A DNA stretch of 64,000 bases. Source: an uncultured Roseobacter sp. (lineage in GTDB: Bacteria > Pseudomonadota > Alphaproteobacteria > Rhodobacterales > Rhodobacteraceae). Positions within the stretch are counted from its first letter, which is position 1, and the number at the start of each line of letters is the position of its first letter. Below are positions 34,826 to 44,045 of this stretch, one piece after another. Under the pieces are notes generated by a model, which worked only from the letters and a program-made list of their open reading frames with translations, was not told the DNA's origin and ran no database searches. The stretch lies in the NCBI RefSeq assembly GCF_947499265.1, contig NZ_CANMNK010000002.1, positions 372,001 to 436,000 on the forward strand, written 5' to 3'. The position numbers and the translations under genes were made by a program.

Positions 34826-35568
34826 CGCACCGCCTCGATCGGCCCCTCGGCCTTGCCCTGAATGAACTGGTCGAGATAGGGGTTGCCGCTCGCGTCCATC
34901 TGGGCCACCGGACCGGTCCATTGGATCACCCCGTCGTGCAGCATGGCGATGTTATCCGCGATGGCCCGCACCGATGTCATATCATGGGTGATGGTCATGG
35001 CAGTCGCGCCCATTTCCACCACGATCTCGCGAATGAGCTCGTTGATCACGCCCGACATGATCGGATCAAGGCCGGTGGTGGGCTCGTCAAAGAAGATGAT
35101 CTCTGGCTCCGCCGCAATGGCGCGCGCAAGGCCGACACGTTTGGCCATGCCGCCTGACAGTTCGGCGGGAAAACGATCCGCCACATCCGGCTTCAGGCCC
35201 ACGCGCCGCAGCTTTTCAATGGCAATTTCACGCGCCTCGTCGCGCGGACGTTTCAGCGAGCCGCGCAGCAGGCGAAACGCGACGTTTTGCCAGACGGGCA
35301 GGCTGTCGAAAAGCGCACCACCCTGAAACAGCATCCCGAAACGCGCCAGAAAGGCATCGCGGTCTCCGGAGGCGGCGTCCTTGCCGTCCACGCTGATGGT
35401 GCCTTTGTCTTGTTTGACCAGGCCCAGAATGCATTTCAGCGCGATGGATTTCCCGGTGCCCGACCCGCCGATGATCACCATCGAGGTGCCGGTTTCAATG
35501 TTCAGGTCCAGCCCGCGCAAAACATGGTTGCTGCCGAAGGATTTATGGACGTCTTTCATCTTGATCAT
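34822..35568 (-). CDS. mlaF: MlaF-type ABC transporter ATP-binding protein
   Basis: ATPase of the phospholipid-trafficking Mla system, 248 residues. Walker A is GGSGTGKS, the signature is LSGGMAKRVGLARAIA (the GGM form typical of MlaF/Mkl) and Walker B is IIFFDEPTTGLDP. The ATG at 35568 overlaps the mlaE stop (ATGA); an open frame upstream has no domain content. mlaD, mlaB and mlaC are not in the window, so the rest of the system must be encoded elsewhere or be absent. Confidence 0.94.
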   Translation of the reverse strand: MIKMKDVHKSFGSNHVLRGLDLNIETGTSMVIIGGSGTGKSIALKCILGLVKQDKGTISVDGKDAASGDRDAFLARFGMLFQGGALFDSLPVWQNVAFRLLRGSLKRPRDEAREIAIEKLRRVGLKPDVADRFPAELSGGMAKRVGLARAIAAEPEIIFFDEPTTGLDPIMSGVINELIREIVVEMGATAMTITHDMTSVRAIADNIAMLHDGVIQWTGPVAQMDASGNPYLDQFIQGKAEGPIEAVR

Positions 35569-36341
35569 AGCGAGAAAAACACCCCGGTGAGCAGGAAGTT
35601 CGCGGCAAGGATCAACACCGCGGCCCCTTCGACGGAGGATTTGGTGGCGCGCCCCACACCCATCGCGCCGCGGCCCGAGTGCATGCCGTAGTAGCATCCC
35701 ATCAAGGTGGCGGCGAAGCCGAAGAACGCGCCCTTGGTCAGCGACGAGATCAGATCCAGCGGCTCCAGGAAATCCACCGTATTACGGATGTAGCCTGCCG
35801 GATTGAAGCCAAGCGTGCCGGTGGCAACCGCGTAGCCGCCAAAGACGCCGACGATATCGCCCACTGCGACCAGCACCGGCACGACCAGCACCCCCGCGAG
35901 CACCCGCGGCACGGCGAGATATTTCATCGGATGCGTCGACAGGGTGATCAGCGCGTCGATCTGTTCGGTGACTTTCATGGTTCCGATTTCGGCGGCAATT
36001 GACGAGGTGACGCGGGCGGCGATCATCAGCCCAACCATCACCGGCCCAAGTTCACGCACAATACCGATGGCAACGATCTGCGGCACAACGGCTTCGGCGT
36101 TGAACCGCGAGCCACCTGCGTAGATCTGCAGGGCCAGCGCACCGCCGGTGAAAACGGCCGTCAGACCGACCACGGGCAGCGACAGCCAGCCGATGTTCAG
36201 CAGCGCGGACAGGAATTCGCGACCGTAAAACGGCGGGCGCAGCATATGGCTGATGGTTTCGAAACCAAAGATCGCGATGCGTCCAATGGTGGCGAGCACG
36301 GTCAGGACAGTGCGACCTATGAGAGCGAGCGGATTTGTCAA
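35565..36341 (-). CDS. mlaE: MlaE-type permease
   Basis: Membrane permease of the Mla phospholipid transporter, 258 residues with five to six helices. Family features: [42 protein letters not shown] (conserved cytoplasmic motif with the EQIDAL signature) and GVFFSL at the end. It overlaps alr by 4 bp at its start and mlaF at its end, so alr-mlaE-mlaF is a coupled unit. Confidence 0.95.
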   Translation of the reverse strand: MTNPLALIGRTVLTVLATIGRIAIFGFETISHMLRPPFYGREFLSALLNIGWLSLPVVGLTAVFTGGALALQIYAGGSRFNAEAVVPQIVAIGIVRELGPVMVGLMIAARVTSSIAAEIGTMKVTEQIDALITLSTHPMKYLAVPRVLAGVLVVPVLVAVGDIVGVFGGYAVATGTLGFNPAGYIRNTVDFLEPLDLISSLTKGAFFGFAATLMGCYYGMHSGRGAMGVGRATKSSVEGAAVLILAANFLLTGVFFSL

Positions 36342-37369
36342 AGATAGACGCGCTTGTAGCGCGCTCCCAGTGAGGTCAGGATTTCGTAACCAATGGTCTC
36401 AGCGAAGCCTGCGACGGTGTCCACCGATTGATGGGGTCCAATCAGTTCAAGATGTTCGGGCTCTTCGGCGATGCCGGTCACATCCACGCCGATCAGATCC
36501 ATGGAAATGCGCCCTACCACCGGCACGGATGAGCTGCCGGTGTGCAGGCGCGCGTTGGGGCCCATGGCGCGGATGATGCCATCGGCGTAGCCCGCCGCAA
36601 TCGTGGCGATCCGGGAAGGGCCGCGCGCCACCCATGTGTTGGAATAGCCGACGGTCTCTCCCACCGCGACATCGCGGATCTGGATCACCGGCGCATAAAG
36701 CGACACAACCGGGCGCGCATCGATATAGGGCAGGCCCCCGTAGAGGCCGATGCCCGGGCGCACCATGTCAAAGTGGTAATCAGGCCCCAGAAGCGTACCG
36801 CCTGTCGCTGCCAGCGAGCGCGGCACGCCGACATCCTGCGTCATCTCATGGAACACCTGCAACTGGCGCGCGTTCATCGCGTGATCGGGTGCGTCGGCAC
36901 AGGCCAGATGCGACATGATCAGGGTTGGGCGCTGTTCCAGGGCGACCTCGCGCAGGGCGGTCCATTCTGCGTCCTCCATGCCCAACCGGTTCATGCCGGT
37001 GTCAAGCTGGAGCCCGAAAGGATGCCCGGGCAGGGCCTCCACATGGCGCAGCATCTGGTCGATGGAATTCAGCATCGGGGTCAATTCAGCGTCACGGATC
37101 AAAGGGGTGTCCCGCTCCATATGTCCCGAAAAGACATTGATCTGCGGGCCTTTGCCCAGGAACTTGCGCAGGGCGGCCCCTTCTTCGGCCACGGCGACAA
37201 AAAACGTCCGGGCGCCGGCGCGGGTCAGCGCCTTCACAACCTGTGGCATGCCCAGCCCATAGGCGTCGGCTTTGACAACCGCGGCCGCCTTGCCACCCGC
37301 CATCGCGTTGAGGTTCCGCCAGTTCTCGGTCACCGCCGAAAGATCAATTGTCAGGGTCGCTATCGCCAT
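36338..37369 (-). CDS. alr: Alanine racemase
   Basis: PLP-dependent racemase supplying D-alanine for peptidoglycan, 343 residues. The PLP lysine is in [10 protein letters not shown] near residue 34, with DTGMNRLGM and the C-terminal catalytic tyrosine region [12 protein letters not shown]. Length is slightly below the 360-370 usual for the family. It overlaps the mlaE start and lies 83 bp downstream of the DUF1194 gene. Confidence 0.95.
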   Translation of the reverse strand: MAIATLTIDLSAVTENWRNLNAMAGGKAAAVVKADAYGLGMPQVVKALTRAGARTFFVAVAEEGAALRKFLGKGPQINVFSGHMERDTPLIRDAELTPMLNSIDQMLRHVEALPGHPFGLQLDTGMNRLGMEDAEWTALREVALEQRPTLIMSHLACADAPDHAMNARQLQVFHEMTQDVGVPRSLAATGGTLLGPDYHFDMVRPGIGLYGGLPYIDARPVVSLYAPVIQIRDVAVGETVGYSNTWVARGPSRIATIAAGYADGIIRAMGPNARLHTGSSSVPVVGRISMDLIGVDVTGIAEEPEHLELIGPHQSVDTVAGFAETIGYEILTSLGARYKRVYL

Positions 37370-37451
37370 GGCCGGGTTTTGACAGGGATGCCGAGCGCGT
37401 CAAGTAGAAAATGGGACGAGGGTCGGAACCATGCCGATGATCGGACCGATC

Positions 37452-38243
37452 TCAGGGAATATCAAAATACGCCCGGTTCTGCTCCCACATCTTTTCACCG
37501 ACCAGACAATCATAGGGAGCAGGGGACTGATATTGCGCCGGGTGGAGGCGCGCGGGCAGACCGGCGATCTCCAAAACCAGCTTGCGTTTGACCGCCTGGG
37601 CAAATTGATCCCAGGCCAGAACCGGGATCACAAAGGCGCCCGGGCCGCCGATCACGCAGTTTTTGTAATAGACATCGAGATCGGGAATGCCCCAGATCTC
37701 GCTGAGCTGATCCTGGGTCATCAAGGGCAGGCCATTTATGATGAAACCCCGTTCAAGCGCTGCATCGCGCGCGCGCAACACGGGGCGGCCCTGATTGTTG
37801 GGACCATCCCCCGATACATCAATGACCCGGCGCAATCCGGCAAAGCCGTTGCCGTCAAAATCATCCGCGGCATACATCAGTGCGCCCGAAATCGAGGTGC
37901 GCCTGAGCCCTTCGTCGAAGCGCGCGGTGATCTGATGGGCGATGTCGCGTGCGTCTTCGGCGGATTGCAACAGCGTCCAGGGGACGATGACGCGCTGCGA
38001 ATATTCGCCCGCCCATTCGACATAGGTGATGGCGATGCGCCCCAGCAGGCCGCTGTCGATTGCGTCTATCACCTGGCGGCTGGTCAGGGCTTCGGCGTAT
38101 CCGCGCCGCTGGATCTCCAGCTCCGCCGGGGACATGGAGCGGGAAACATCAACCGCGAGGAAGAGCTCCACATCAACTTCCATATCCTCGGCGCGGGCTG
38201 CAAAAGAAGCCAAAATCAGGCAGAATGTCAGGAGCCAGCGCAT
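37452..38243 (-). CDS. DUF1194 von Willebrand factor A-like exported protein
   Basis: A 263-residue exported protein with a signal peptide (RWLLTFCLILASFAARA) and a VWA-like fold of the DUF1194 family. The MIDAS motif DxSxS is present as DVSRSMS. Also visible are VEWAGEYSQRVIVPW and RRVIDVSGDGPNNQGR (second metal loop). The ATG at 38243 begins the signal peptide; the frame extends 12 codons upstream. It lies 48 bp after dnaB. The role is unknown; a ligand- or protein-binding periplasmic function is inferred. Confidence 0.88.
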   Translation of the reverse strand: MRWLLTFCLILASFAARAEDMEVDVELFLAVDVSRSMSPAELEIQRRGYAEALTSRQVIDAIDSGLLGRIAITYVEWAGEYSQRVIVPWTLLQSAEDARDIAHQITARFDEGLRRTSISGALMYAADDFDGNGFAGLRRVIDVSGDGPNNQGRPVLRARDAALERGFIINGLPLMTQDQLSEIWGIPDLDVYYKNCVIGGPGAFVIPVLAWDQFAQAVKRKLVLEIAGLPARLHPAQYQSPAPYDCLVGEKMWEQNRAYFDIP

Positions 38244-38291
38244 GGGGCTACTGCGCCAGAAAACGGCCCAGCTGTCCAATCACAATTCTGA

Positions 38292-39779
38292 TCAGAAGTT
38301 CTGGTCGCTGCCCTGCTGCCAGGGTTGCACGAGGTTGCCAAAGCGGGTGAAACGGCCCTCGAAGCTAAGCTCCACGGTGCCGATGGGCCCATGCCGTTGT
38401 TTGCCGATCACCACTTCGGCGCGGCCATGCAGGCGTTCCATCTCTTCCTGCCACTTGGCCATGGCTTCGAGATCGTGATCGCCAGGTTTCTCGCGTTCCT
38501 TGTAGTATTCTTCGCGGAACACGAACATCACCACATCGGCGTCCTGCTCGATGGAGCCGGATTCGCGCAGGTCGCTCAGTTGCGGGCGCTTGTCCTCACG
38601 GCTCTCCACCTGCCGCGACAGCTGCGAGAGACCAATGACCGGAATGTCGAGCTCCTTGGCGATGGCCTTGAGCCCCATGGAGATCTCGCCGATCTCCTGC
38701 ACCCGGTTGTCCGAGGTGCCGCGTGCGAGCTGGATATAGTCGACGATCAACAGATCGAGCCCGTGGGTCCGTTTCAGCCTGCGCGCCCGGGTGGCCAGCT
38801 GCGCAATCGGGATGGAGGGTGTATCATCGATAAAGAGCGGGCAGGCTTCGAGCGCCTTGGCTGCATCCACGAAGCGGCGGAACTCTGCTTCGGTCATATC
38901 GCCGCGACGGATCTGTTCGCTGGGCACTTCTGCTGCCTCTGACAGAATCCGCGCGGCGAGCTGCTCGGCACTCATCTCCAGCGAAAAGAAACCCACGACA
39001 CCGCCTTCGATGGCGCCTTCGCTGCCGTCGTGGCGTTTACCCTTCTTGTAGGCCTTGGCGATGTTGAAGGCGATGTTGGTGGCCAGGGAGGTCTTGCCCA
39101 TGGAGGGGCGCCCGGCAAGGATCAGCAAATCCGAGCGGTGCAGGCCGCCGAGCTTTTTGTCCATATCGATCAGGCCGGTGGAGACACCCGCAAGCCCGCC
39201 TTCACGTTGGTAAGCTGCATTTGCAACATTAACAGCGTCCGTTACCGCCTTGAGAAAACTTTGAAATCCGCCTTCGGTCTGGCCTTGTTCGGCGAGCTTG
39301 TAGAGCGCTTGCTCGGCCTCGACGATCTGCTCCTTGGGCTCGGAAGCCACATCAACCGTGGCAGCCTTGTCGGAAATCTCACGGCCCAGTTGGATGAGGT
39401 CGCGACGCACGGCAAGATCATATATCATCTGCGCGTAGTCGCGCACGGCAAAGGCGGAAATCGCGGCCCCTGCGAGGCGCGCGAGATAGGCGGGGCCGCC
39501 CAGTTCCTTCAGCCCTTCGTCGTCTTCCATGAAGGTTTTGAGCGTGACGGGAGAGGCCAGATTGTTCTTGGCGATCCGTGCCGCCGCGATCTCAAAAATA
39601 CGCGCATGCACGGGGTCATAAAAATGTTTCGGACCGATGATAGAAGCGACCCGATCATAGATATCGTTGTTGGTGAGGATGGCGCCCAGAAGCTGTTGCT
39701 CAGCCTCGATGGAATGCGGCATCGTCTCGGGCGACTGCACGTCCACGCCCGTTGGATTGAATGCTGTAATCTCGTTCAT
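38292..39779 (-). CDS. dnaB: Replicative DNA helicase DnaB
   Basis: Hexameric helicase of the replication fork, 495 residues. The N-terminal domain begins PHSIEAEQQLLGAIL. Walker A is GRPSMGKTSLA and the DNA-binding region reads LIVDYIQLARG, with GLSQLSRQVESR. No intein interrupts it. Upstream lies a DnaA box that coincides with the -35 position of a good -10 box, so expression may respond to DnaA. Confidence 0.98.
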   Translation of the reverse strand: MNEITAFNPTGVDVQSPETMPHSIEAEQQLLGAILTNNDIYDRVASIIGPKHFYDPVHARIFEIAAARIAKNNLASPVTLKTFMEDDEGLKELGGPAYLARLAGAAISAFAVRDYAQMIYDLAVRRDLIQLGREISDKAATVDVASEPKEQIVEAEQALYKLAEQGQTEGGFQSFLKAVTDAVNVANAAYQREGGLAGVSTGLIDMDKKLGGLHRSDLLILAGRPSMGKTSLATNIAFNIAKAYKKGKRHDGSEGAIEGGVVGFFSLEMSAEQLAARILSEAAEVPSEQIRRGDMTEAEFRRFVDAAKALEACPLFIDDTPSIPIAQLATRARRLKRTHGLDLLIVDYIQLARGTSDNRVQEIGEISMGLKAIAKELDIPVIGLSQLSRQVESREDKRPQLSDLRESGSIEQDADVVMFVFREEYYKEREKPGDHDLEAMAKWQEEMERLHGRAEVVIGKQRHGPIGTVELSFEGRFTRFGNLVQPWQQGSDQNF

Positions 39780-39833
39780 GCCTGTCCCACTCTTCCCGGG
39801 GGTGTCTTAGCTCGTGTCGTTTGTCCGAGGCAA

Positions 39834-39865
39834 ATTGTATGTTTCTCTGGACAACCTGTGGATAA
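39834..39865 (-). promoter_or_regulatory. dnaB promoter with DnaA box at -35
   Basis: Minus-strand TACAAT at 39839-39834 matches the -10 consensus in 5 of 6 bases. Exactly 17 bp upstream, at the -35 position, is TCCACA, part of the perfect DnaA box TTATCCACA (39865-39857). Transcription would start about 50-55 bp before the dnaB ATG. Confidence 0.5.
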
Positions 39866-39924
39866 GGCCAATCATACATCATGCTGCGGCACGATGCACG
39901 CGAATACCCATATGTTGACACCGG

Positions 39925-40608
39925 TTAAGTCGTTTTACGCGCGTTCTGCCAGGTGCGCGGGGCCTTTAGAAAGGCCTCGACCTCGGTCAGGGTTTCGCTG
40001 TCGAACGCGCTTTGTGCCTTGGCTTCGGCGAGCACATCCCACCAGGTACACAGGTGGTGGAGCGCAACCCCATGATCGCCAAGGGTCTTTTCAGTTTCGG
40101 GGAAAATCCCGTAGTAGAAAATCACCGCCGTATGGCCGCAAGTGGCGCCCGTGTCGCGAATCGCATCCACGAAGGAGAGCTTTGAACCACCATCGGTTGT
40201 AAGGTCTTCCACCAGCAGCACCCGCTGGCCCTCGCTCATGTCGCCTTCGATGCGCGCATTGCGACCGTAGCCTTTGGGTTTTTTGCGCACATAGGTCATC
40301 GGCAACCCCATGCGTTCGGCAACAAGCGCAGCAAAGGGGATGCCCGCGGTTTCGCCGCCGGCGATGTTGTCAAAGGCCTCGAAACCCGCGTTGCGCATGA
40401 CGGTGACGGTCAGAAAATCCATCAACGTGCTGCGGATGCGCGGGTGGCTGATCAGTTTGCGGCAATCGATGTAGGTGGGGCTGGGCAGACCTGAGGCAAG
40501 GATAAAGGGGTCGGTCGCGTTGAAGTGGACGGCCTTGATTTCCAGTAGCATCCGGGCCGTGAGACGGGCGATTTCGGCTGGGTCGGGATAACTTGTGGGG
40601 ATCATCAT
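39925..40608 (-). CDS. pyrE: Orotate phosphoribosyltransferase
   Basis: Converts orotate and PRPP to OMP in pyrimidine synthesis, 227 residues. The PRPP-binding motif is [14 protein letters not shown], and the flexible loop [14 protein letters not shown] is visible. Two adjacent ATGs (40608, 40605) follow AAGGA; the second has better spacing. It lies 67 bp downstream of pyrC on the same strand, separated by a repeat copy. The dnaB promoter region starts right after its stop. Confidence 0.96.
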   Translation of the reverse strand: MMIPTSYPDPAEIARLTARMLLEIKAVHFNATDPFILASGLPSPTYIDCRKLISHPRIRSTLMDFLTVTVMRNAGFEAFDNIAGGETAGIPFAALVAERMGLPMTYVRKKPKGYGRNARIEGDMSEGQRVLLVEDLTTDGGSKLSFVDAIRDTGATCGHTAVIFYYGIFPETEKTLGDHGVALHHLCTWWDVLAEAKAQSAFDSETLTEVEAFLKAPRTWQNARKTT

Positions 40609-40641
40609 GCGGTCCTTTGCTGTCACGCCAGAAGAGATCTT

Positions 40642-40673
40642 GCCTCCGGCGGAGATATTTGCGGCCAGAAGAA
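40642..40673 (-). repeat. Dispersed 30-nt repeat, copy C
   Basis: On the minus strand it reads TTCTTCTGGCCGCAAATATC then TCCGCCGGAGGC. It begins 2 nt after the pyrC stop codon and lies in the pyrC-pyrE gap, in the direction of transcription. A partial GCCAGAAGA repeat on the plus strand adjoins it at 40628-40636. CTCCGCCGGAG can form a short hairpin. Confidence 0.8.
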
Positions 40674-40675
40674 GC

Positions 40676-41710
40676 CTAGCGCACCGCCCAATCCAGCGGG
40701 AAGCCGGGATCAAAAACGGTCACTAGCCCGTCAGCGGTATCAATGTGAGAGGGGTAGTTTGCGCCGGATTTTTCCAGGGTGATGGTGTCGGTATTTGCAG
40801 GCAAACGGTAAAAGGCGGGCCCGTTCAGGGAGGTGAAACCCTCTAACTGGTCGAGCGCGCCATCTTCTTCAAAGACCTGTGCCAGGATTGACAGCGTATT
40901 GGGGGCGGTGAAGCAGCCCGCACAGCCGCAGGGCAGCAGTTTGTTGGCATCCGTGTGCGGGGCCGAATCCGTACCCAGAAAGAAACGCGCGTCTCCGGAG
41001 GTTGCGGCGGCGCGTAGGGCCAGGCGGTGCTCCTCGCGCTTGGCCACGGGCAGGCAATAGTAATGTGGTTTGATGCCCCCGGCGAGAATGTGGTTTCGGT
41101 TGATCACGAGATGATGGGTTGTGATCGTGGCGCCCAGCGTATCGTCCTGGGTGCGGGCATAATCAACCGCGTCCTTGGTGGTGATATGCTCCATCACCAC
41201 GCGCAGGCCGGGCGTTGAGAGACGGATGGGATCCAGCACGCGGTCGATGAACACGGCTTCGCGGTCGAAGATGTCGATGTCCGGATCGGTCACCTCCCCA
41301 TGCACGCAGAGCGGCAGGCCGATCTCAGCCATCTTTTCCAGCACGGGCCGGACCTTGTCGAAATTGGACACACCGCTGGCGGAGTTTGTCGTGGCCCCGG
41401 CGGGGTACAGCTTCACCGCATGAACGAGGCCGGAGGCCTGCGCGGCAGCGACATCTGCGGGGTCTGTGTCCTCGGTCAGATAAAGCGTCATCAGCGGCGT
41501 GAAATCTGCGCCCTCGGGCACCGCTGCAAGAATGCGGTCGCGGTATTCCATCGCCTTGGCAGAGGTCACCACCGGCGGCACCAGATTGGGCATGATGATG
41601 GCACGGGCGAAATGGGCGGTGGTGGCAGGCAGGACAGCTTGCAACATGGCGCCGTCGCGCAGGTGCAGGTGCCAGTCATCGGGGCGGCGGATTGTGAGGC
41701 TCTGGGTCAT
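40676..41710 (-). CDS. pyrC: Dihydroorotase
   Basis: Class II dihydroorotase (amidohydrolase fold) that cyclises carbamoyl-aspartate in pyrimidine synthesis, 344 residues. The binuclear metal site HxH is in [13 protein letters not shown]. Other conserved parts are [12 protein letters not shown] (carboxylated lysine), [15 protein letters not shown] and LGTDSAPH. It is E. coli PyrC-like in length. It precedes pyrE. Confidence 0.97.
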   Translation of the reverse strand: MTQSLTIRRPDDWHLHLRDGAMLQAVLPATTAHFARAIIMPNLVPPVVTSAKAMEYRDRILAAVPEGADFTPLMTLYLTEDTDPADVAAAQASGLVHAVKLYPAGATTNSASGVSNFDKVRPVLEKMAEIGLPLCVHGEVTDPDIDIFDREAVFIDRVLDPIRLSTPGLRVVMEHITTKDAVDYARTQDDTLGATITTHHLVINRNHILAGGIKPHYYCLPVAKREEHRLALRAAATSGDARFFLGTDSAPHTDANKLLPCGCAGCFTAPNTLSILAQVFEEDGALDQLEGFTSLNGPAFYRLPANTDTITLEKSGANYPSHIDTADGLVTVFDPGFPLDWAVR

Positions 41711-41748
41711 GGCGATGCGCTAGCACAGCTCTGCGCGCAGCACCAGCG

Positions 41749-42687
41749 TCAGTCGGTGCTCTCGGAGGTCAGTTGTTGCAGTCGTTTGGCAAAGCGCGGC
41801 GCGCGCCTGCGGCTCACCACGTTGCGGCAGAGGGCAATGACCAGCGACCGCCGTTCCAATTGATCGAGCCGTGCCAGAAGCCTGCGCAGATAGGGCATAT
41901 GATCGCGACGCGCCCGGGCCAGATTTGCAAAATATTCCGGTGTCAGGTTGCCCGCCGCCGCCGCGGCCATAAGCGGGTGGAGCAGCTCCATCGTCAGCAG
42001 GTCGGTCTGTATCGCGCCGCCCATGTGGGCCAAGCGCAGTTTCGTCACGCCCGGTCTGGTGAAAAGTGCTGCGTGCATGGCGTCTTCGGTCTGGTAGGGA
42101 TCGTAAATAACATGCGTTTGCTCCGCTGCATCAAGCATATCGGGCGCATAGCCGTAGCGGTCGGTGAAATTGGTGCGGCGCATTTCGAAAAAGCGTTTGT
42201 CCCAGGCTGTCACTCGCGGATCGAGCGTGGCTTGTGGCTGGACGACAAGAACCCGCGCGCCGGGGGCCGCCACCGAATAGGCCGTCGCCGCGTAGCCACA
42301 GGGCCCCGCGCCGTAGAAGAGAACCGTTTCGAATTCGTCGAAGAACCCATCGTCGACCAGCCGGTCGAAGAAAGCGTAAATGGCCTTGTCGCGGAACCAG
42401 GTGTCGCCGTCACTGATGATCGCGAGATGCGACCAGCCGTGTGATTTCACCATGTCCCAGCCCAGGGGCTGCGCCTCCGGAGAAAGTGTCTGTATGCCTT
42501 GATGGGTTTCGAAAGACACCAGCAGCGTTGGCCCGTCTTCGACAAAAGCAGCGGTATGACGTTTGCCAAGCGGCGTCAGATAGCCATGTTCGTCAACGAT
42601 GTTGGCGACTTCGGCGAGCCATTCCCGCTTGCTCAGGTTTCTGAGCGAATATTCAAAATCGAACGCCGCGTCCGGCATGTCAGGCAT
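41749..42687 (-). CDS. Alpha/beta-hydrolase-like protein lacking the nucleophile
   Basis: A 312-residue protein with no confident family match. The segment ETVLFYGAGPCGYAATAYS resembles the nucleophile elbow YGSSMGGYAA of alpha/beta hydrolases, but the serine is glycine. The following ARVLVVQPQATLDPRVTAWD and an ATDPYQ-like strand fit that fold. The C-terminus has a helical region rich in arginine (RARRDHMPYLRRLLARLDQ). The ATG at 42687 is chosen; a TTG two codons upstream or the ATG at 42678 are possible. It neighbours a glycosyltransferase gene, so a role in surface polysaccharide is an inference. Confidence 0.7.
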   Translation of the reverse strand: MPDMPDAAFDFEYSLRNLSKREWLAEVANIVDEHGYLTPLGKRHTAAFVEDGPTLLVSFETHQGIQTLSPEAQPLGWDMVKSHGWSHLAIISDGDTWFRDKAIYAFFDRLVDDGFFDEFETVLFYGAGPCGYAATAYSVAAPGARVLVVQPQATLDPRVTAWDKRFFEMRRTNFTDRYGYAPDMLDAAEQTHVIYDPYQTEDAMHAALFTRPGVTKLRLAHMGGAIQTDLLTMELLHPLMAAAAAGNLTPEYFANLARARRDHMPYLRRLLARLDQLERRSLVIALCRNVVSRRRAPRFAKRLQQLTSESTD

Positions 42688-42783
42688 CCTCAAATCTGTG
42701 CGCCGGTCATAGGTGGCGCCGAATTCAGAGTAAACTAAGTACGATTTGAGGCAAAATTACGGAAACAGCTTCTGGTTTCATAG

Positions 42784-43833
42784 TTAACTGTTGCGGTTCC
42801 GGATATCGCGAAGCGCATATTGCACCAGTGTCTGCGCCGTATCCGCGTCGATGTTCCGTGAGGGGGCCGCCATCAGCAACCGTCCGAAAAGCGCTCTGAA
42901 CGGTTCTTGCAGCATCAGGGCTTCGAATCTTTTGTGACGCCAGGCCACCGCCGCTGCATGCAGTCGGGAAAGCTGCTGATCTGCCAGGAGACCCTCCAGT
43001 ATCGGCTGGCTCTTGGGCGCGATGGCGTGGATAGATGTATCTTCATCCGAGTTGAAATTCCGCTCGACCCAATAGTCCAGATCCAGCGCCGTATCCGAAT
43101 GCACGGCACGCCCGCGGTCGGCTTTGAGCACGTAGCTCTCCATCGCGCCCAGCGGATAGTGGTTCAACTGCGCCAGCCGATGATTGGATTGGCCGTAATC
43201 GGAAAAAATCCGGTTCTTGCGAAAGGCTTCTCCGAGGGGGCGTCCTTCGCCATCGAACCAGCGTGCATTGGCCAGTTTGTCCGGGTCAGGTGATTTCGGC
43301 CGGTGCACCCCCAGCTTCCGATAGGCACCATCGTTGCGGTAAAGGGTCTTGAACATTGCCGCGCGCCAGGGCCAATAGATGACGTGCGGGGCACAGCGGG
43401 TGAAAGTCTGCGTCACCGGGGCATCCTCAAAACGCACCTGGCCCGCATTCCCGAACAACCGCCAGGTCAGGGTGATCGCTGTCGCGTCGGGCAGGGTTGC
43501 GATCAAGGCCGGCAGCGTCTTGTCCCCCACATGCACATTCACAAACTCGTCGATGTCCAGCGGCAACAGCCAGTCTGCTGCGGCTGTTTTCGGGTGCTTG
43601 TCGGCAAGACGCAGGGCGTTGAACTGGACACCGCGATTGCCATAAGGACCGGGATTGCGCAGATGCGTCAGCCACCCCATTTCCGCCAATCGGTCGAGCA
43701 TCACATCGGTGCCATCCGCGCAGTCATTCGAACAGACGATGAAATCGGTGACGCCAATGGCCCGGTGATGCGCCAGCCATTCCAGCAGGAAAGCGCCTTC
43801 ATTGCGAACGGTCAGGACAGCGAGGATGTTCAA
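42784..43833 (-). CDS. Family 2-like glycosyltransferase
   Basis: A 349-residue protein of the Glyco_tranf_2_4 type: N-terminal VLTVRNEGAFLLEWLAHHRAIGV, a nucleotide-sugar binding segment, and the metal-binding DIDEF in WLLPLDIDEFVNV. The C-terminal half contains NHYPLGAMESYVLKADRG. The start is TTG at 43833. No membrane helix is present, so it is cytosolic or peripheral. It is 96 bp upstream of the hydrolase-like gene on the same strand. Donor and acceptor are unknown. Confidence 0.85.
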   Translation of the reverse strand: MNILAVLTVRNEGAFLLEWLAHHRAIGVTDFIVCSNDCADGTDVMLDRLAEMGWLTHLRNPGPYGNRGVQFNALRLADKHPKTAAADWLLPLDIDEFVNVHVGDKTLPALIATLPDATAITLTWRLFGNAGQVRFEDAPVTQTFTRCAPHVIYWPWRAAMFKTLYRNDGAYRKLGVHRPKSPDPDKLANARWFDGEGRPLGEAFRKNRIFSDYGQSNHRLAQLNHYPLGAMESYVLKADRGRAVHSDTALDLDYWVERNFNSDEDTSIHAIAPKSQPILEGLLADQQLSRLHAAAVAWRHKRFEALMLQEPFRALFGRLLMAAPSRNIDADTAQTLVQYALRDIRNRNS

Positions 43834-44045
43834 CAGGTCACCACTTGTGGTCGAAGCTCATACCCTTGGTGATCGACCAGACGGGAATAGGCAAGAGCCG
43901 GGCCTGTCGATTTTCGAGACCGAAGATCGATTCGAAACAGCATTATCGGCGCAGGCTATAGTACCAATTGCTTATCCCCGACGCGATCTTTTGCTTGACG
44001 ACCGGGTGCTGCAATGCAGGTTACGATCCAGTAAAAGGAGCGATC

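Noticed and set aside
39895..39930. Plus-strand TTGACA near 39914 as a promoter
   Set aside because: No -10 at proper spacing and no plus-strand gene follows.
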